Source of the DNA: UBA668 sp039796575
GTDB taxonomy: Bacteria; Actinomycetota; Acidimicrobiia; Acidimicrobiales; Ilumatobacteraceae
Length of the DNA stretch: 64,000 bases
Assembly (NCBI GenBank): GCA_039796575.1
Contig: JBDKJP010000016.1
Span: 1 to 64,000, forward strand
Direction: 5' to 3'
The notes under the pieces are model-generated. The model did not search any database and had not been told where the DNA came from. It was given only the letters and a program-made list of their open reading frames with translations. Made by a program: the position numbers and the translations under genes. Below, in pieces: positions 1-8,012 of the stretch. Within the stretch, counting starts at the first letter, position 1. Every line of letters starts with the position of its first letter.

Positions 1-51
1 CCAGCCTAAGAGCCACCCGCCCCGCCCCCACCCGCCGGTCCCGTCCGGTAC

Positions 52-103
52 GTTCGGGGCATGCCCAGAACGACCCCGGGGTGCTTCTGGGCATGCCCAG
101 AAC
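52..103. repeat. two near-identical palindromic 20-mers, possible operator
   Basis: Positions 52-71 and 84-103 match at 18 of 20 bases and lie 32 bp apart, about three helical turns. The second holds a perfect 18-bp palindrome (85-102, TTCTGGGCATGCCCAGAA); the first is the same dyad with one mismatch. They lie 47-99 bp upstream of the first lipoprotein start, so paired operator sites are plausible. No T-tract follows, which argues against a terminator. No known regulator is recognised. Confidence 0.5.
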
Positions 104-150
104 AGCCGGATCGGCGGGAACCGGGTCCCCGAGCGCGCCGTCCGAGCACC

Positions 151-686
151 ATGCTCCGCAGCGTGGCCCTCGTGATGCTGGCCGTGCTCGCCGTCGGCTG
201 CACGGACGACGGCGACTCGATGGATCCGGTCGATGCGCAGCGGATCGAGGCGCTGCAGTCGTTCGAGGTCGATCCGACTCTGACAGGGCAACAGTGCGCA
301 GACCTGTCGGTGTCCGACGGCGTCGTCCAACTCGATGCCTCCGCATCGTCGTTGGCCAGCGGTTGCAGACCGACCAACCGGTCCCTCCGACCGCCCTGCA
401 CCTGGTGGTGCACTTCGGTTCGGGCTTCCCTTCGTTCACCTGCACCGACTCGGAGCCCGAGCGACTGGCCGTCGTCGAGGCGACGTGGCCGGCGTCGGCT
501 CGCTCTGCCACCTTCACGGTCGTCGGGGGTCAGCAGTGCTCGGTCGCGACGTTGCACCTCGTCGACGTCACCGCGCTCGCCCCCGACGGGCAGGAGGTGC
601 CGCTCGGCGACGTGACCGTCACCAACCGGGCGTGGCAGTGGTGGCCACCCTTCGAGTGCCACCGCGACGGCTGGGTCGAGGGCTGA
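151..686 (+). pseudogene. secreted lipoprotein with an interrupted reading frame
   Basis: The ATG at 151 opens a lipoprotein signal peptide with lipobox LAVGC (lipid Cys at residue 17), followed by a plausible mature sequence to about position 350. From there the protein-like sequence continues one frame over, from the LQTDQPVPPTAL segment to a stop at 684-686. The abandoned frames on each side turn into Arg/Pro/Ser-rich shadow sequence. Joining the two halves gives one lipoprotein of roughly 178 residues. The switch lies around 345-370 and corresponds to a net one-base loss or two-base gain. It may be a sequencing error or a real mutation, and raw reads would decide. No family is recognised; the product would sit on the outer face of the membrane. 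Confidence 0.6.
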
Positions 687-725
687 ACGCGGCGGGGTGG
701 GGTCGGCGCATCTAACCTGCACGCA

Positions 726-1649
726 ATGGCTGTCATGCCCGCGACCCCCGACGACGTCCACGAAGCACTCTCGCTGTACGGCTACATCCCCGACGAGGGC
801 CTGGCCACGTCGGTGTTCCTCTCGATGGTGCTGCAGCGGCCGCTGCTGCTCGAGGGCGAGGCCGGGGTGGGCAAGACCGAGGTGGCCAAGGTGCTCAGCC
901 GCTGGACTGGCGGCGAGCTCATCCGCCTCCAGTGCTACGAGGGCATCGACGTCTCCCAGGCCGTCTACGACTGGGACTACAGCCGCCAGCTGCTGCACCT
1001 GCGGGCCGCCGAGGCCACGGGCGAGTCGCTCGGCCTCACCACGTCGGCGCTCGAGCAGCAGCTGTACCACGAGCGGTTCCTGCTGAAGCGAGCACTGCTG
1101 AAAGCCATCGACCACCATCACGAGCTGCCGCCCGTGCTGCTCATCGACGAGATCGACCGCGCCGACGACGAGTTCGAGGCGTACCTGCTGGAAGTGCTCT
1201 CCGAGTACCAGATCACGGTGCCCGAGCTCGGCCGGTTCGCCGCCGCACGCCCGCCGCTGGTGGTGCTCACCTCGAACCGCACCCGCGACGTGCACGACGC
1301 GCTGAAGCGCCGCTGCCTCTACCACTGGGTCGAGCACCCCGACTTCGAGCGCGAGGTGCGCATCGTGCGCATGCGCGTGCCGCAGGCGCTCGACCGCCTG
1401 GCCCGTCAGGTGGCCGGCGCGGTGGAGACGCTGCGCGGCCTCAACCTGTACAAGCCGCCCGGCGTGGCCGAGACCATCGACTGGGCGCAGGCCCTTGCGG
1501 CCATGGGCGTGAGCGAGCTCGACGAGCGCACGGTGAACGCCACGCTCGGCACGGTGCTGAAGTACCGCGAAGACCAGGAGCGCACCCGCCAGCACGGCAT
1601 CGCCGATCTGGTGAAGCAGGCGTTCGACCGAGGCTTCCAACCCTCGTGA
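726..1649 (+). CDS. coxD: MoxR-family AAA+ ATPase, CoxD-like
   Basis: This 307-residue AAA+ ATPase has Walker A GEAGVGKT at residues 44-51 and Walker B LLIDEID near 138-143, followed by the sensor-1 segment TSNRTRD. MoxR proteins act with a VWA-domain partner as chaperones that mature metalloenzymes; CoxD is the member that helps assemble the CuSMo centre of CO dehydrogenase. The next gene overlaps by 4 bases (GTGA) and encodes a CoxE-like VWA protein, and XdhC-type genes follow, which supports the CoxD call over a generic MoxR. No Shine-Dalgarno sequence precedes the ATG. A TCTAAC box at 711-716 could be a -10 element giving a nearly leaderless transcript. The target enzyme is not encoded in the window. 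Confidence 0.82.
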   Translation: MAVMPATPDDVHEALSLYGYIPDEGLATSVFLSMVLQRPLLLEGEAGVGKTEVAKVLSRWTGGELIRLQCYEGIDVSQAVYDWDYSRQLLHLRAAEATGESLGLTTSALEQQLYHERFLLKRALLKAIDHHHELPPVLLIDEIDRADDEFEAYLLEVLSEYQITVPELGRFAAARPPLVVLTSNRTRDVHDALKRRCLYHWVEHPDFEREVRIVRMRVPQALDRLARQVAGAVETLRGLNLYKPPGVAETIDWAQALAAMGVSELDERTVNATLGTVLKYREDQERTRQHGIADLVKQAFDRGFQPS

Positions 1650-2785
1650 GCCCCACGCTCGAGGCGCACACGCCCGCCGAGCGGATGGCCGTCGCGTTCG
1701 CCCGCGTGCTGCGCGGCGCCGGCCTGCGCGTGCCGCTCGGCAGCGTGCTGGCGTTCGTCGACGCACTCGGCCGTCTGCGGCTCGACCAGCGCGACCAGGT
1801 GTACTGGGCGGGCCGCGCCACCATGGTGCGCAACCCGGAGGACATCCCGCTCTACGACCGGTCGTTCCAGGTGTTCTGGCTGGCCGTCACGTCGGGCCCC
1901 GACGAGCAGGCCGAGGAGCCGCTGCACATCACGCTCGCCATCGACGACGAGGGCGACGACGGCGACAGCGACACGGGCAGTGCCGACGCCAGCGAGGAGC
2001 CGCAGATCACCCTGCGCTTCTCGGCGATGGAGGTGCTGCGGCACAAGGACTTCGCCAACTACTCCCCCGACGAGCTGCGCGACGCGCAGCAGCTGATGAC
2101 CCGGCTGCGCTTCATCGGCCCGCCGCGGCGCTCGTTCCGCAACCACCGTTCGCGACGCGGACGCCGGCCCGACCTGCCGGCCACGTTGCGGTCGGCGTTG
2201 CGCACGGGCGGCGAGCCCATCCACCGTCACTGGCAGGAGCCCGGCGAGCGGCTGCGCCGCCTGGTGCTGCTGGTCGACGTGAGCGGCTCGATGGAGCCCT
2301 ACGCGCGGGCGCTGCTGCGGTTCGTGCACGCCGCCGTGTCGGGCCGCCAGAAGGTGGAGGCGTTCGCCATCGGCACCCGCCTCACCCGCGTCACCCGCGA
2401 GCTGAACAGCCGCGACCCCGACAAGGCGCTCGCGCAGGCCGGCACCCGCGTGGCCGACTGGAGCGGCGGCACCCGGCTCGGCGAGTCGCTGCGCACGTTC
2501 AACGACCAGTGGGGTGTGCGCGGCATGGCCCGCGGCGCCATCGTCGTCATCCTCAGCGACGGTTGGGACCGCGGCGACCCGGCGGTGCTCGGCAGCGAGA
2601 TGCAGCGCCTGCAGCGCATCGCCTACCACGTGATCTGGGTGAACCCGTTGAAGGTCACGCCCGGCTACGCGCCGCTCGCGCGTGGCATGGCGGCGGCACT
2701 GCCGTATGTAGATTCGTTCGTGGAGGGTCACAGCATGGCTGCCATGGAAGAGCTCGCCGCGGTCATCGCGAAGGAGCAGCAGTGA
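1646..2785 (+). CDS. coxE: VWA-domain protein, CoxE-like
   Basis: The protein has 379 residues and starts at a GTG inside the stop of the ATPase gene (GTGA overlap), which implies translational coupling. The C-terminal half is a von Willebrand A domain with the MIDAS motif DVSGS at 211-215 and a later LSDGWDRGDP segment. The N-terminal half is helical with an acidic linker around residues 105-125. CoxE-type VWA proteins pair with CoxD/MoxR ATPases during molybdenum-hydroxylase maturation, probably presenting the apo-enzyme through metal-dependent contacts. The position between CoxD and XdhC fits that role. Which enzyme it serves cannot be read from this window. Confidence 0.82.
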   Translation: MSPTLEAHTPAERMAVAFARVLRGAGLRVPLGSVLAFVDALGRLRLDQRDQVYWAGRATMVRNPEDIPLYDRSFQVFWLAVTSGPDEQAEEPLHITLAIDDEGDDGDSDTGSADASEEPQITLRFSAMEVLRHKDFANYSPDELRDAQQLMTRLRFIGPPRRSFRNHRSRRGRRPDLPATLRSALRTGGEPIHRHWQEPGERLRRLVLLVDVSGSMEPYARALLRFVHAAVSGRQKVEAFAIGTRLTRVTRELNSRDPDKALAQAGTRVADWSGGTRLGESLRTFNDQWGVRGMARGAIVVILSDGWDRGDPAVLGSEMQRLQRIAYHVIWVNPLKVTPGYAPLARGMAAALPYVDSFVEGHSMAAMEELAAVIAKEQQ

Positions 2786-3099
2786 AGGAACTGCTCGACG
2801 ACATCGACCGCTGGCAGGCGTCCGGCGCACGCGTCGCCATCGCCCGCGTGGTCGACATCGAGGGCTCCGGTCCGCGCGAGCCCGGTGCGGCCATGGCCGT
2901 CAACGAGCACGGCGAGGTGGCCGGCAGCGTGAGCGGCGGTTGCGTGGAAGGTGCGGTCGTCAGCGAGGCCCTGGCCATCCTGGCGGGCGAGGCGCCGTCG
3001 CGCATCGTCACGTTCGGCTACAGCGACGACGAGGCGTTCGCGGTGGGCCTCACCTGTGGCGGCATCATCCGTCTGTTCATCGAACCGCTCGACTGGTGA
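2782..3099 (+). CDS. XdhC/CoxI N-terminal-domain protein (stand-alone)
   Basis: This 105-residue protein consists only of the XdhC_CoxI N-terminal domain: GSGPREPGAAM near 32-42, SGGCVEG near 51-57 and LTCGGIIRLFIEPL at the C-terminus. XdhC binds molybdenum cofactor, protects it during sulfuration and hands it to xanthine-dehydrogenase-type enzymes, and this domain carries the conserved cysteines. In many bacteria it is fused to a Rossmann domain. Here the Rossmann part is a separate gene that starts in the stop codon of this one. The GTG start overlaps the CoxE stop (GTGA). Both domains look complete, so this is a split arrangement, not a decayed gene. Confidence 0.8.
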   Translation: MKELLDDIDRWQASGARVAIARVVDIEGSGPREPGAAMAVNEHGEVAGSVSGGCVEGAVVSEALAILAGEAPSRIVTFGYSDDEAFAVGLTCGGIIRLFIEPLDW

Positions 3100-3902
3100 C
3101 CCACATGTACGCCGAGCTCCGCCAACGCCTGCGCGACGAACTGCCCGTCGCCCTCGTCACCGTCATCGACGGGCCGGGGGTGGGCGGCAAGCTGCTCGTC
3201 ACCCCCGACGGCGAGCCGATGGGCACGCTCGGCCATCCCGAGCTCGACCGCATCGCCACGCGCGACGCGCTCGCCGAGCTCGAGGCCGGGCGCAGCGGCA
3301 TCCGCCACTACGGACCCGAGGGGCAGACCACCCCGGAGGACCTCGTCGACACTCCCGTGGTGCGCGCGTTCATCGAGAGCTGGGCGCCGCCGCCGCAGAT
3401 GTGGATCTTCGGCGCGGTCGACTTCACCGCCGCGCTCGGCAAGGTGGCGAAGGTGCTCGGCTACCGCGTCACGGTGTGCGACGCCCGCGAGGTGTTCGCC
3501 ACCCGCCGCCGGTTCCCCATGGCCGACGAGGTCGTGGTCAGCTGGCCGGGTGCGCTGTTCGAACGGCGCGGCCACACGTTGAGCGGCCGCGACGCCGTGT
3601 GCATCCTCACCCACGACCCGAAGTTCGACGTGCCGGCGGTGCAGGGCGCGCTCGCCACGTCGGCCGGCTACATCGGCGTGATGGGCAGCCGGAAGACGCA
3701 CGCCAAGCGTCTCGAGCGTCTCGCCGAGGTGGGCGTCGACCGGCCCGAGCAGCTCGAGCGGTTGATGTCGCCGATCGGCCTCGACCTCGGGGCGCGCACG
3801 CCGGAGGAGACCGCGGTGAGCATCTGTGCCGAGATCATCGCCCGGCGCACCGGGCGGCTGGCCCCGTCACTGCGTGACAGCGAGGGGCCCATCCACGGCT
3901 AG
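3096..3902 (+). CDS. XdhC Rossmann-domain protein
   Basis: This is the second half of the XdhC unit, 268 residues. A Rossmann-like nucleotide-binding fold is indicated by WIFGAVDFTAALGKVAKVLG near 105-124, then CDAREVF and the conserved AGYIGVMGSRKTH segment, ending with the family motif IGLDLGARTPEETAVSI. I chose the GTG at 3096 because it makes a GTGA overlap with the preceding stop, as at the two junctions upstream; an ATG lies three codons later. The product should work with the stand-alone N-terminal domain in delivering sulfurated molybdenum cofactor. It is the last gene of the coxDE-xdhC run, and only six bases separate its stop from that of the convergent NlpC/P60 gene. Confidence 0.8.
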   Translation: MTHMYAELRQRLRDELPVALVTVIDGPGVGGKLLVTPDGEPMGTLGHPELDRIATRDALAELEAGRSGIRHYGPEGQTTPEDLVDTPVVRAFIESWAPPPQMWIFGAVDFTAALGKVAKVLGYRVTVCDAREVFATRRRFPMADEVVVSWPGALFERRGHTLSGRDAVCILTHDPKFDVPAVQGALATSAGYIGVMGSRKTHAKRLERLAEVGVDRPEQLERLMSPIGLDLGARTPEETAVSICAEIIARRTGRLAPSLRDSEGPIHG

Positions 3903-3908
3903 GTACAG

Positions 3909-4586
3909 CTAGGCGCCGATGGGGTTGCCGAGCTTCGCCGAACGCGAGTGGCTCTTGCTGATGTGCGACACCTCGACATCCCGGCCGGTGAACGGCGAGT
4001 GGATGATGAAGTCGTCGACGCCGAGGTACAGCGAGACGTGCCCCGGGTAGTAGATGAGATCGCCCGGCTGGGCGGTGGTGCGATCGACCGGGGCGACCGT
4101 GCGGATCTGGTCGCGGCTGACGCGCTCGAGCTGCACGCCGACCTGCGCCCACGCCCACGAGGTGAGGCCGGAGCAGTCGAAGCCCTCGCCGGCCGCGCGG
4201 GCACGGTTGCGGTACGGGGTGCCGAGCTGGGTGAACGCGGCCATCACGACCAGCTGGTGCGTGGTGTCGGCGGCGGCCCAGGCGGCCTGCATGCGAGCCG
4301 GATCGGCCCCGACGCGGCGGGCGGCCTCGGCGGCGATGCTGTTGCGGATGCCGTCGAACTCGGCGAGCGACTTGCGGTCGCCGGAGAGGCGGTACTCGTT
4401 CCACACGTCGAGCGCCTTGGCGGCGGTGACGCCCCAGGGGTCGTCGCCGAGGGCGGTGACCGTGACGCGCAGTGCCGGACGGAGCTGCAGACCCGGTGCC
4501 GCCTGCGCCGTGGAGGGCAGGGCGGCCGCGCCGGCCAGGAGGGCCGTGGCGAGGATGCTGATGTGGAAACTACGGCGAAGCGTCAT
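3909..4586 (-). CDS. secreted NlpC/P60-family cell-wall peptidase
   Basis: The 225-residue product begins with a signal peptide (MTLRRSFHIS start, cleavage probably near AQA-AP). The NlpC/P60 catalytic domain is at the C-terminus, with Cys138 in GFDCSGLTSWAWAQ, His183 in PGHVSLYLG and His196 in FIIHSP as the likely triad. Such enzymes cleave D-Glu-diaminopimelate bonds in peptidoglycan stem peptides. The region between signal and catalytic domain (about 30-105) is unassigned and may hold the enzyme to the wall. The start at 4586 was preferred to an ATG 27 codons upstream because it gives a clean signal peptide and has a GAGAGG purine stretch before it. The gene sits between cox accessory genes but faces the other way, so it is probably unrelated to them. 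Confidence 0.8.
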   Translation of the reverse strand: MTLRRSFHISILATALLAGAAALPSTAQAAPGLQLRPALRVTVTALGDDPWGVTAAKALDVWNEYRLSGDRKSLAEFDGIRNSIAAEAARRVGADPARMQAAWAAADTTHQLVVMAAFTQLGTPYRNRARAAGEGFDCSGLTSWAWAQVGVQLERVSRDQIRTVAPVDRTTAQPGDLIYYPGHVSLYLGVDDFIIHSPFTGRDVEVSHISKSHSRSAKLGNPIGA

Positions 4587-4762
4587 GCGGGGTGACGTTC
4601 CTCTCGGTTCGTGGAGCGAGAGGACTGCGTCCGCCCGCTTCCGTAACGTCCGCAAAGTTAGCGTCATGGAATCGCAACAATCAACGCGACCGCAAACTTT
4701 TCGTCATCGTTCCGAAATGTGGTCGCTCGACCCTTCTCCGTGATGAACTACCATCAGGAGCG

Positions 4763-5329
4763 ATGATCCGTGTCGCCGCCCTGCTCGCCGCCGGTGCCGG
4801 CACGCGCTTCGACGGCCCGTCCCACAAGCTCCTGGCCAAGCTCGGCAGCCGCGCGGTGTGGGAGTGGTCGCTCCTCCGGGTGATGGGCGCCGGTTTCGAT
4901 CACGTCGTCGTCGTCACCGGCGCGGTCGACCTGCCGCTGCCCGCAGATGTCGAAGTCCGTCACAATCCCGACTGGGCGCTGGGACAGGCGACCTCGGTCC
5001 AGGTCGCGGTCGCGGCAGCCCGCGAGCTCGGCGCCCCCACCCTCACCATCGGCCTCGCCGACCAACCCTTCGTCACCGCCGACGCCTGGCGGGCGGTCAC
5101 CGACGCCGACCCCGACTGCCGCATCGTGGTGGCCACCTACGACGGCCGGCCCGGCCCGCACCCCGTGCGCCTGCACCGCGAGGTCTGGCCGCTGCTGCCC
5201 ACCGAGGGCGACGAGGGTGCCAAATCCTTGCTCGAGCAGCATCCGGAGTGGCGCTGCCGCGTACCATGCCTAGGCTCTGCCGACGACATCGACACCGTGG
5301 AGGATCTCGCACGATGGAAAAGCTGCTGA
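4763..5329 (+). CDS. MobA/MocA-like NTP transferase
   Basis: This is a 188-residue nucleotidyltransferase of the MobA-like NTP transferase family. It has the N-terminal nucleotide-binding loop LLAAGAGTRFDGPSHKLLA (residues 7-25) and GLADQPFVTADAW near 94-106, whose Asp should bind the metal. MocA-type members transfer CMP to molybdopterin to make the cytosine dinucleotide cofactor used by CO and xanthine dehydrogenases. That fits the flanking XdhC and CoxG genes better than the GMP-transferring MobA. It starts at an ATG preceded by a good AGGAG ribosome site. The 3' end overlaps coxG by 16 bases in another frame, so the two are probably co-transcribed. Confidence 0.78.
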   Translation: MIRVAALLAAGAGTRFDGPSHKLLAKLGSRAVWEWSLLRVMGAGFDHVVVVTGAVDLPLPADVEVRHNPDWALGQATSVQVAVAAARELGAPTLTIGLADQPFVTADAWRAVTDADPDCRIVVATYDGRPGPHPVRLHREVWPLLPTEGDEGAKSLLEQHPEWRCRVPCLGSADDIDTVEDLARWKSC

Positions 5330-6027
5330 ACGAGTTCACCGTCAACCGATCGATCGACCACGCGTGGAGCGTGCTCACCGATGTCGAGCGCATCGCCCCG
5401 TGCATGCCCGGCGCCCAGCTCCAGGAAATCGAGGGCGACGTCTACCGCGGCGTCGTGAAGGTGAAGCTCGGCCCCATCGCCACCGCCTTCAAGGGCCAGG
5501 CCGTGTTCGTCGAGCGTGACGACGCCAACCACCGCGCCGTGCTGAAGGGCGAGGGCCGCGACACCGGCGGCAAGGGCAACGCCGATGCCCTCATCACCGC
5601 GCAGCTCGAAGCGGTGTCGCCGCACGTCACCAAGTGCGTCGTCTCCACCGATCTCCGCGTCAGCGGCAAGGTAGCCCAGTTCGGCCGCGGCATCATGGGC
5701 GACGTCAGCGCCAAGTTGATGGGCCAGTTCGCACAGAACCTCAACACGATGCTCGACGCCGAGGAGGACGACCCGGCCGAGGCCGACGCCATCGTCGCCG
5801 AGGCCGTCGCCCACGCCGAGGTAGTGAAGGCGCACGCCGCCGAGGCCGCCGACGTGGCCGCGCACACCCCGCCCGTCGAGCCCACCGCGATCCGCAAGAT
5901 CGAAGGCCCGGCGGCCGAGCCGATCGAGCTCTCCGACGTCGCCGGCTCGGCGATGGTGAAGCGCCTCCTCCCCGTCGTGGGTGGTCTGGTGCTGCTGCTG
6001 CTCGTGCTGCGCCGCCTGCGCAAGTAA
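5314..6027 (+). CDS. coxG: CoxG-like SRPBCC protein with C-terminal membrane anchor
   Basis: The protein has 237 residues. Residues 1-145 form a CoxG/SRPBCC fold (MEKLLNEFTVNRSIDHAWSV, then CMPGAQL and GKVAQFGRGIMGDVS). An Ala/Glu/Val-rich linker follows, and the chain ends in a hydrophobic helix (about 217-232) and a basic tail RRLRK. CoxG recruits CO dehydrogenase to the membrane and has been implicated in handling quinone for its electron transfer; the C-terminal anchor seen here fits that model. The gene starts inside the end of the MocA-like gene. Its presence without coxMSL in view suggests that the structural genes lie outside the window or elsewhere in the genome. Confidence 0.85.
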   Translation: MEKLLNEFTVNRSIDHAWSVLTDVERIAPCMPGAQLQEIEGDVYRGVVKVKLGPIATAFKGQAVFVERDDANHRAVLKGEGRDTGGKGNADALITAQLEAVSPHVTKCVVSTDLRVSGKVAQFGRGIMGDVSAKLMGQFAQNLNTMLDAEEDDPAEADAIVAEAVAHAEVVKAHAAEAADVAAHTPPVEPTAIRKIEGPAAEPIELSDVAGSAMVKRLLPVVGGLVLLLLVLRRLRK

Positions 6028-6044
6028 GCCATCCCACACCGCCG

Positions 6045-6491
6045 ATGGACGACGCCGAGGTGGTCGCCGAGCTGCTCGGGCGCGTGCCGCAGAGCGAGTT
6101 CGACGTGGTCGTGCGCGACGCACACGGCGAGCCCGTGGTGCTGCGCAACGCGCCGTTCCTGCGCGATGGCACGCCGATGCCCACGCGGTACTGGCTCGCC
6201 GGCCGTGAGGCCACGCTCCTCGTCAGTCGGCTCGAGGCCGACGGCGGCGTTCGCCGCGCCGAGGCCGAGATCCCGGCCGACGAGGTCGCCGCCGCACACG
6301 CCCGCTACGCCGCCGAGCGCGACGCCGCCATCCCGGCCGGGCACACCGGCCCGCGCCCGTCGGGCGGTGTGGCCGGCACGCGCGAAGGCGTGAAGTGCCT
6401 CCACGCGCACTACGCCTGGTTCCTCGCCGGCGGCGACGACCCGGTCGGCCGGTGGGTGCAGGCCCGCCTCGACGAGGTCAACGCCGGATGA
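6045..6491 (+). CDS. DUF501 family protein
   Basis: This 148-residue protein matches DUF501, an actinobacterial family of unknown function often found close to cell-division or polyphosphatase genes. Visible family features are the N-terminal VAELLGRVPQSEFDVVVR, the PTRYWL segment and a C-terminal GVKCLHAHYAWFLAGGDDPVG motif whose Cys and His residues could bind metal. It begins 17 bases after coxG and its stop overlaps the next start (ATGA), so it is co-transcribed with the following two genes and possibly with coxG. No enzymatic role can be assigned from the sequence. Confidence 0.75.
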   Translation: MDDAEVVAELLGRVPQSEFDVVVRDAHGEPVVLRNAPFLRDGTPMPTRYWLAGREATLLVSRLEADGGVRRAEAEIPADEVAAAHARYAAERDAAIPAGHTGPRPSGGVAGTREGVKCLHAHYAWFLAGGDDPVGRWVQARLDEVNAG

Positions 6492-6955
6492 GCACGTTGC
6501 GCATCACGTTCTCGCCGGCGTCCATCGGCTTCGAGGTCGACGACCAGTCGGGGGCCATCCCCGTCGGTCCGCAGTCGCTCGCCGCCGACCTGCGCCACGA
6601 CCCGCCGCAACCCGAGGAGCTCACCAACGCCATCGGCCTCGTCCTCGACCACATGGAGGACATCGAGCGCGAGGTCCCCGGTGCGATGTTCGCCGAGCGG
6701 GTAGAGGTATGCGGCGACGGCGTCGACGTCATCGTGGCCGTCGAGGTCGGCGGCGACGCGGCCCTGCCGTTCGCGCTCGAACGCGACGCCGCCGAGGACG
6801 TGTTCCGCACGCTCGTCACCGAGCCCGCCCGCGACCGGGCGCTCAACCCCGGCCTCCCCGAGCACGCCGTGCACGCGGTGCTCGGCACCGCCAGCGCGCT
6901 CGTGGGTGTGATGCGGTTCCTGCGCACCGAACAGGTCTGGGTGGTGCCGGCATGA
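6488..6955 (+). CDS. hypothetical protein in the DUF501-GNAT operon
   Basis: The 155-residue acidic protein has no signal peptide or membrane helix. It mixes short beta-like segments (VEVCGDGVDVIVAVEVGG) and helices, including an HMEDIEREVPGAMF segment. I do not recognise the family. Its start overlaps the DUF501 stop and its own stop overlaps the acetyltransferase start, both as ATGA, so all three are probably translated as a coupled unit. Codon use matches the neighbours and the frame is clean, so I regard it as a real gene of unknown function. Confidence 0.65.
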   Translation: MSTLRITFSPASIGFEVDDQSGAIPVGPQSLAADLRHDPPQPEELTNAIGLVLDHMEDIEREVPGAMFAERVEVCGDGVDVIVAVEVGGDAALPFALERDAAEDVFRTLVTEPARDRALNPGLPEHAVHAVLGTASALVGVMRFLRTEQVWVVPA

Positions 6956-7587
6956 GCGGGCGCGGCCACGGCCACCCGTCGCTGTCGTCCGGCGCCATCC
7001 GCCTGTACGGCAAGCGGGTGATGCTCCGGCCCCTCACCCCCGCCGACTGGACGCAGTGGACCGAGGTCCGCCAGCGCAACGAGCAGTGGCTCACCCCGTG
7101 GGAGCCACTGCGCCCCACCAACCTGCTCGACCCCACCCGCGACCGCGAGGCGTTCATGTCACGGTGCAGCGCACGCGACCGCGACCGGCAGGTGGGCGTG
7201 GCCTACGGCTTCGGGGTGTTCGTCGGGGCCGACCTCGCGGGCGAGATCAACCTCAACGGTGTCGCCCGCGGCGCGCTGCAGAGCGGCACCATCGGGTACT
7301 GGATCGACAAGGACAAGGCCGGCCACCGCTACACCGCCGAGGGCGTGGTGGTGGTGGCCCGGTTCGCGTTCGAACAACTGCGCCTGCACCGCATCGAGAT
7401 CTGCATCGTGCCGCGCAACCGCAACAGTCGGCGAGTGATGGAAGTGCTCGCGATCCGCGAGGAGGGCGTCGCACAACGCTTCCTCGAGATCAATGGCGCA
7501 TGGGAGGACCACGTGCGCTACGCGATCACCGCCGAAGAATGGACCGAGCGCCGCGACGAGCTCGAAGCGGCCTGGCTCGGGAGCTGA
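6952..7587 (+). CDS. GNAT N-acetyltransferase, RimJ/RimL type
   Basis: This is a 211-residue acetyltransferase of the RimJ/RimL branch of the GNAT family. It shows the N-terminal strand RLYGKRVMLRPLTPADW, then IGYWIDKDKAGHRYTAEGV (motif A, acetyl-CoA binding) and EICIVPRNRNSRRVMEVLAIREEG (motif B), as in enzymes that acetylate N-terminal amines of proteins or small amines. The substrate is unknown. The ATG overlaps the stop of the hypothetical gene upstream. Its stop TGA directly abuts the stop of the convergent gene, so that TGATCA holds both terminators with no spacer. Any transcription terminator must lie within coding sequence. Confidence 0.8.
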   Translation: MSGRGHGHPSLSSGAIRLYGKRVMLRPLTPADWTQWTEVRQRNEQWLTPWEPLRPTNLLDPTRDREAFMSRCSARDRDRQVGVAYGFGVFVGADLAGEINLNGVARGALQSGTIGYWIDKDKAGHRYTAEGVVVVARFAFEQLRLHRIEICIVPRNRNSRRVMEVLAIREEGVAQRFLEINGAWEDHVRYAITAEEWTERRDELEAAWLGS

Positions 7588-7908
7588 TCAGGCTTCGTCG
7601 GCCGCGAGCTGGAACGCCTGGGCCTTCGCCCGGCGCACCGTCGTGCGGCGCTTCCATTCCTTCATCTTCCAGTGACGCATCCGCCGCGGCGACGAGGCCT
7701 TCTTGATGGCCTTCTCGGCGTCACGATGGTGCTCGGGCACCCAGGCCCGGCCCGGCTCGTGCACCTCGTCCGGCTCGTAACCGGCACTGACCTGCGCCGC
7801 AACGGACTGCAACTCGCTGTTGATGCGGTGCCGCTCGTTGTGGGCGTGGGCTCGCAAGTCCATCTTCGGTGGCGGGGCCACGTCTTGGCTGCGATGGCGC
7901 TGGCTCAT
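7588..7908 (-). CDS. small basic hypothetical protein
   Basis: A 106-residue protein preceded by a clear ribosome site (GGAGG seven bases before the ATG), which supports translation of this short frame. It is rich in His, Arg and Lys, with an N-terminal NERHRINSEL segment, a central YEPDEVHEPGRAWVPEHH stretch and a strongly basic C-terminus (RRMRHWKMKEWKRRTTVRRAK) before LAADEA. There is no signal peptide or membrane helix. The basic tail could bind nucleic acid or a ribosome, but that is inference only. No family is recognised. It is transcribed alone, convergent with the acetyltransferase gene and separated by about 100 bp from the hydratase gene upstream on the same strand. Confidence 0.65.
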   Translation of the reverse strand: MSQRHRSQDVAPPPKMDLRAHAHNERHRINSELQSVAAQVSAGYEPDEVHEPGRAWVPEHHRDAEKAIKKASSPRRMRHWKMKEWKRRTTVRRAKAQAFQLAADEA

Positions 7909-8012
7909 GGGTACCTCCGTGTGTGTCGGAATGTACGGCTGCTCTCCGTGAGTGAACCGTAGACCGAGCACCCACCCGAGGAAAGGGACTTTCGGTAACA
8001 GTTCTGCGCGAT

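Noticed and set aside
7588..7908. Toxin-antitoxin candidate
   Set aside because: The small basic protein has no partner gene next to it and no toxin motif.
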